The position numbers were made by a program, and so were the translations under genes. Of a stretch of 64,000 bases of DNA, positions 60,945 through 64,000 are shown piece by piece; position 1 is the first letter of the stretch, and each line of letters begins with the position of its first letter. The stretch covers positions 17,179 through 81,178 of the forward strand of contig CALHTF010000010.1 of NCBI GenBank assembly GCA_938038815.1, read 5' to 3'. The notes below the pieces were generated by a model that saw only the letters and a program-made list of their open reading frames with translations, made no database searches and was not told the origin of the DNA. The stretch is from an uncultured Acidimicrobiales bacterium (lineage in GTDB: Bacteria > Actinomycetota > Acidimicrobiia > Acidimicrobiales > SHLQ01).

Positions 60945-62279
60945 ATGACGAACTTTGTCAAGGTCCGTCGAGGCGTCGTCGCTGCGGCGACCGCCCTCGT
61001 ATTCACTTCTGTAACCGTGCCTACGGCCGGCGCAGTCGCCACTCCATGTGGTGACGCACCGAATGGTTACAACATCATCGTGTCGAACGACGCCGAGGTA
61101 ATCGGTACCGCCGGCCCCGACTTCATCTGCGGCGGAAACGCCGACAACCGCATTAACGGACGCGGCGGCGACGACCTCATCTTCGGTAAGGGTGGCAACG
61201 ACATCCTCATCGGCGGTAAAGGCTCCGACATCATCAACGGTGGCACCGGCGACGACACGCTCGCCGGTGGCCCTGACGCCGACATCTTGAACGGCGACGC
61301 CGGCAACGACATCATCAAAGGTGGCGGCGGCGACGACGAACTGCACGGCCACGAAGACAACGACTTTCTTTCCGGTCGCGCTGGCGCCGACGTCATCACC
61401 GGTGACAGCGGCGACGACGAACTCGTCGGTAGTGCGGGCCACGACACCCTCAGCGGTGGCGGCGGAAACGACCTTGTCCAAGGCGGCAAGGGCCGCGACA
61501 CTGTTCTTGGTGGTGGCGGCGACGACATTCTCAAAGGTGCCTCAGGTGGCGACTTCCTCAACGGTGGCGCCGGAATCGACGATGTCGACGGTGGTACCGG
61601 AAGCGACAGCTGCATCCGCTTTGCGACCGAAGCTCGCTGTGAAGCAACCGACATTGTCGTCGATACCCCCCAGCCTCCGATTCCGTTCGACGACACCATC
61701 ACCGTCGATGAAAACTCCGTCGTAACATTCGATGTCACCGCCAACGACATCGACGCCAACGGCGACGCCCTCACCGTGACCAACGTTTCGGGTCCTGCGG
61801 TTGTTGGTACCTTCACCGACAATGGCGACAACACCATCACCTATTCGCCGGTCGGCGCTTGGGACTCACTGCCACTCGGCGCTTCGGCAACCGAGTTGTT
61901 GAGCTACGACGTAAGCGACGGCACCTCGACCGTTACCGCCAACGTGCTGATCAGCGTCAAGGGCGTAAACGACCTGCCGGTGGCTCTTGATGAGAAGCTC
62001 ACGATTAATGGTGGCGCCTCAATGTCGGTCGATGTTCTGGCCAACGACTCCGACGTCGATGACGGCGACGTGCTCGCCGTGACCACGGCGTTCGCGGACC
62101 CCGAAGACTACGCCGGTGGCGACTTTGAGATGGTCGGAAGCACCATCACCTGGACCCCTTCAGCGGACTACACCCCGCAGAATGGCGACAAGATCTTTAT
62201 CAACTACACCGTGGTTGATGGACGTGGCGGTCATGACACCGCAGCGCTTGAGTTCACCATCGATACCGCTGCTCCGTAA
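60945..62279 (+). CDS. Secreted RTX-repeat protein with two cadherin-like domains
   Basis: 444-residue exported protein. Signal peptide (about 1-29, VVAAATALVFTSVTVPTAGA). Residues 40-220 are GGxGxDxUx nonapeptides (NGRGGDDLIF, GGKGSDIINGG and so on, about eighteen), forming a calcium-bound beta-roll. Residues 245-345 and 346-444 are two cadherin-like/VCBS-type domains (DDTITVDENSVVTFDVTAND; LTINGGASMSVDVLANDSD). There is no cell-wall anchor or type I exporter nearby, so Sec export and surface adhesion are inferred. A strong terminator follows. Confidence 0.85.
   Translation: MTNFVKVRRGVVAAATALVFTSVTVPTAGAVATPCGDAPNGYNIIVSNDAEVIGTAGPDFICGGNADNRINGRGGDDLIFGKGGNDILIGGKGSDIINGGTGDDTLAGGPDADILNGDAGNDIIKGGGGDDELHGHEDNDFLSGRAGADVITGDSGDDELVGSAGHDTLSGGGGNDLVQGGKGRDTVLGGGGDDILKGASGGDFLNGGAGIDDVDGGTGSDSCIRFATEARCEATDIVVDTPQPPIPFDDTITVDENSVVTFDVTANDIDANGDALTVTNVSGPAVVGTFTDNGDNTITYSPVGAWDSLPLGASATELLSYDVSDGTSTVTANVLISVKGVNDLPVALDEKLTINGGASMSVDVLANDSDVDDGDVLAVTTAFADPEDYAGGDFEMVGSTITWTPSADYTPQNGDKIFINYTVVDGRGGHDTAALEFTIDTAAP
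61109..61617 (+). repeat. RTX nonapeptide-coding repeats
   Basis: About eighteen 27-base units of the GGC-GGC-GAC-GAC type encode the calcium-binding GGxGxDxxx beta-roll of the secreted protein. A shorter run of the same kind is found at about 5191-5505. Confidence 0.8.
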
Positions 62280-62307
62280 GTAGCAAAAATCGAAAAGTGC
62301 CCTTGAT

Positions 62308-62335
62308 TCAGGGTCGCCCTTCGGGGCGGCCCTGA
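62308..62335 (+). terminator. Rho-independent-type terminator after the RTX gene
   Basis: TCAGGGTCGCCC and GGGCGGCCCTGA form a 12-base stem (one T-G) closed by a TTCG tetraloop. It is 29 bases after the stop. No long T-run follows. Confidence 0.75.
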
Positions 62336-62389
62336 GTTGCGTCTGGGTGACAATTCCGCGTGCCAGGGTTCGGATAACGCGGCTGCGTC

Positions 62390-62956
62390 CTACTCGGCAA
62401 AGGCGAACAAACCCGCGGTCAGTACCTCGATGAGGGCGGCAAAGCTGGTCTTCGGGTCGGGCCCAATGTTGTTCGACAATTCGAGGTGGGAGAACCCATG
62501 GAGTGCGCTCCGTAGCGCCCGTCCGGCATCGTCGAGTTTCGCATCGGGAATGCCAAGGGTCGACAACATCGAACCGGCGGGGATGGTCATGCCAGCGGCA
62601 ACTCTGCGGTGTTCATCGGACCGGCCATGCAGCGGGCGGAGCGTTGCCTGATAGCGACCTGGTCTAGCCAGCACATAGTCTCGCCACGCTGAGGCGTAGC
62701 TGGCGAGCGCGTCTTCGCCGACTTTGGCCACGATCGAATCGCGAAGCGTGTCGGCGAAGTCGGCGGTTGTCGCCAAGCAAAGTTCGTCTAGCAGATCGTC
62801 AAGGCCGTTCACGTGGTTGTACAACGACGGTGCCTTGCAACCCGCCACTGAAGCCACATTGGCGAGCGTGACCGCTTGTAGACCCCGGTCGTCGGCGATC
62901 GCCAACGCTATATCGACGATCGTGGCACGAGACAGCCTGCGGCTTTGGGTGGGCAT
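62390..62956 (-). CDS. TetR-family transcriptional regulator
   Basis: 188 residues. N-terminal helix-turn-helix (IVDIALAIADDRGLQAVTLANVASVAG, then CKAPSLYNHVNGLDDLLDEL, about 13-60). The C-terminal ligand domain is of the WHG/TetR_C_33 type (ALRSALHGFSHLE). TACCCT lies six bases before the ATG. It is divergent from the DegT gene across 70 bases that contain a dyad operator candidate, so it probably represses itself and perhaps that gene. Confidence 0.88.
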   Translation of the reverse strand: MPTQSRRLSRATIVDIALAIADDRGLQAVTLANVASVAGCKAPSLYNHVNGLDDLLDELCLATTADFADTLRDSIVAKVGEDALASYASAWRDYVLARPGRYQATLRPLHGRSDEHRRVAAGMTIPAGSMLSTLGIPDAKLDDAGRALRSALHGFSHLELSNNIGPDPKTSFAALIEVLTAGLFAFAE

Positions 62957-62962
62957 ATGGTC

Positions 62963-62968
62963 AGGGTA
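62963..62968 (-). promoter_or_regulatory. -10 hexamer TACCCT, leaderless type
   Basis: On the minus strand TACCCT is six bases before the tetR ATG (62956). Confidence 0.5.
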
Positions 62969-62982
62969 GAGGCGATGAGTCT

Positions 62983-63015
62983 TAGGTACTAACTATGGCA
63001 ATTAGTTGCGTGCTA
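62983..63015. promoter_or_regulatory. Candidate TetR operator
   Basis: Dyad TAG-N5-AACTA-N7-TAGTT-N5-CTA, symmetrical over 33 bases in the tetR/DegT gap. The core is 62991-63007. It overlaps the DegT -10 (TACGGT 63014-63019) and covers the tetR promoter upstream side. Confidence 0.5.
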
Positions 63016-63019
63016 CGGT
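63014..63019 (+). promoter_or_regulatory. -10 hexamer TACGGT, leaderless type
   Basis: TACGGT is seven bases before the DegT-family ATG at 63027. Confidence 0.45.
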
Positions 63020-63026
63020 CCCGGTC

Positions 63027-64000
63027 ATGAAACTTCCAGCATCGGGTGCAATTGGAGATGAGCGGGAAATCGAGGCGGTGGTCGCGGTCATGCGTGACAA
63101 CCCACTGCTCGAGATCGGTGAAGCAACCGAAACCCTCGAGCGGCGAACCGCCGAGCTGTTGTCGAAGAACCATGGGCTGATGGTGAACTCGGGTTCTTCG
63201 GCCCTGCGGATAGCCATCGACCTGTTGCATCTCGAACGAGGCGACGAGATCATCACCTCGCCGCTGTGCTTTTCGACCGACATCGCCCCGATGGTGCAGT
63301 CGGGCATCGTGCCGGTATTCGCCGATGTCACTCCGAACACCTACCAGCTCGACACCGACAAGATCGCTGAGATGATTGGCCCGCGCACCAAGGCGATCCT
63401 CGTGCCGAACCTGTGTGGCAATTGCCCGGACTGGGATGCCATCCGAGCGGTGGCCGACGAACACGGCTTGGCCGTCGTCGAAGATTCGGCTGACGTGCTC
63501 AATAGCTACCAGCGCGGGACCCGCACCGGTACCCGAAGCGACATCTCGATCACCAGCTTTGCGCGGTCGCACGCCATGACAGCCGGAGGAACCGGCGGCA
63601 TGGTGGGCGTCGACGATCCCGAACTGTTCGACGAGGCGTTGTCGTTGCGACGCTGGGGACGACAGTCCGAGAAGTTTTTGTTTGGCTCCGAGAAGCAGAA
63701 CCGAGTCGACGGGAAACTCGAACGGTTCGGCCAACTCGCCGACGGCACGCCGTACGACCTGATCTTTGTGTTCGACTCGATCGGCTACAACTTCGAACCG
63801 AACGAGCTGAGTGCTGCATATGGCCTGGTGCAGATGGACAAGTTGGACAGCTTCAACGAACAGCGCCAAGCCAACTGGAACCAGCTCAACGACTTCATCG
63901 CCTCTCGCCCCGGTCTCACCGGCGGCGAAACGACCGCCGACACCGACACCACCTGGATGCGGTTCTGCTTCACTCTCGACGACGATTTCACCCTGGGTCG
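63027..64000 (+). CDS. DegT/DnrJ/EryC1 family protein, 3-dehydratase-like (3' end outside window)
   Basis: PLP-fold sugar enzyme, 324 codons visible and open at the window edge. NSGSSALRIAIDLL, the EDSAD cofactor-Asp block, and IGYNFEPNELSAAYGLVQMDKL are family features. At the lysine that normally binds PLP the sequence is SFARSHAMTAGGTGG, so His182 replaces Lys, the hallmark of 3-dehydratases (RfbH/E1, ColD) that use PMP. RfbH also carries a Cys-rich [2Fe-2S] loop (C-x-C near the RRWG block); here RRWGRQSEKFLFGSEKQNRV has no Cys. It therefore resembles ColD in cofactor, though the CDP-sugar gene rfbF is nearby. Sugar and product unknown. Confidence 0.8.
   Translation, partial: MKLPASGAIGDEREIEAVVAVMRDNPLLEIGEATETLERRTAELLSKNHGLMVNSGSSALRIAIDLLHLERGDEIITSPLCFSTDIAPMVQSGIVPVFADVTPNTYQLDTDKIAEMIGPRTKAILVPNLCGNCPDWDAIRAVADEHGLAVVEDSADVLNSYQRGTRTGTRSDISITSFARSHAMTAGGTGGMVGVDDPELFDEALSLRRWGRQSEKFLFGSEKQNRVDGKLERFGQLADGTPYDLIFVFDSIGYNFEPNELSAAYGLVQMDKLDSFNEQRQANWNQLNDFIASRPGLTGGETTADTDTTWMRFCFTLDDDFTLG

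Overview
The window is a high-GC chromosomal segment of an actinobacterium, most likely of class Acidimicrobiia (Ilumatobacter-like); the class is an inference from gene content. Supporting signs are coenzyme F420 enzymes (two LLM-family oxidoreductases, one PPOX-type protein, one FrhB-like protein), a BldD-type regulator, a PAC2 protein, DUF1844 next to infC, the phosphatase/DUF3090/kinase-like trio, and a run argS-lysA-hom-thrC-thrB-rho-rpmE-prfA-prmC-tsaC in the same order as in mycobacteria. Many genes have a TAnnnT hexamer exactly six bases before the start codon, which points to leaderless transcription.

Layout. 1-5557: 3' part of leuS, a membrane protein resembling an ABC exporter without a working ATPase, and a secreted glycosidase-like RTX protein. 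5546-10619 (minus): an operon of an APH-like kinase, PAC2 protein, F420 oxidoreductase, cytochrome P450 and second F420 oxidoreductase. 10718-18079: SGNH lipoprotein, YbbN-like thioredoxin, comEA-comEC, PPOX protein, TauD-like dioxygenase, FolP2-like protein, holA. 18090-24324: rpsT, lepA, a lipoprotein, hrcA, dnaJ, rsmE. 24615-33321: BldD-like regulator, an unusual bactofilin-like/pseudonuclease membrane protein, DUF1844, then the translation cluster infC-rpmI-rplT-rRNA methyltransferase-pheS-pheT with structured leaders. 33330-45765: L,D-transpeptidase, MFS transporter, murA, a 51-residue membrane protein, NifU-like protein, rhomboid, the conserved trio, uracil-DNA glycosylase, a lipoprotein, chorismate mutase, FrhB-like protein and a large coiled-coil protein. 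45858-59558: tRNA-Arg and the argS-to-tsaC run, interrupted by a kinase-like gene and by one unrecognised gene between rpmE and prfA. 59559-64000: the synteny breaks and cell-surface functions begin: glucose-1-phosphate cytidylyltransferase, a secreted RTX/cadherin-like protein, a TetR regulator, and a DegT-family protein whose PLP lysine is replaced by histidine.

How it fits together. Most of the window is housekeeping (translation, threonine/lysine synthesis, competence, replication, peptidoglycan). The accessory parts are the F420/P450 operon, the two RTX proteins, and the start of a deoxysugar locus. The observations most worth following are: palindromes that supply the stop codons of two unrelated genes; an in-frame six-codon ORF abutting infC inside a structured leader; the ATPase-less ABC-like protein; the bactofilin-like/pseudo-HNH/excalibur protein; the unknown gene coupled to rpmE and prfA; and the 3-dehydratase-like DegT protein without iron-sulfur cysteines. 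No CRISPR array, prophage, transposase or defence island was seen.
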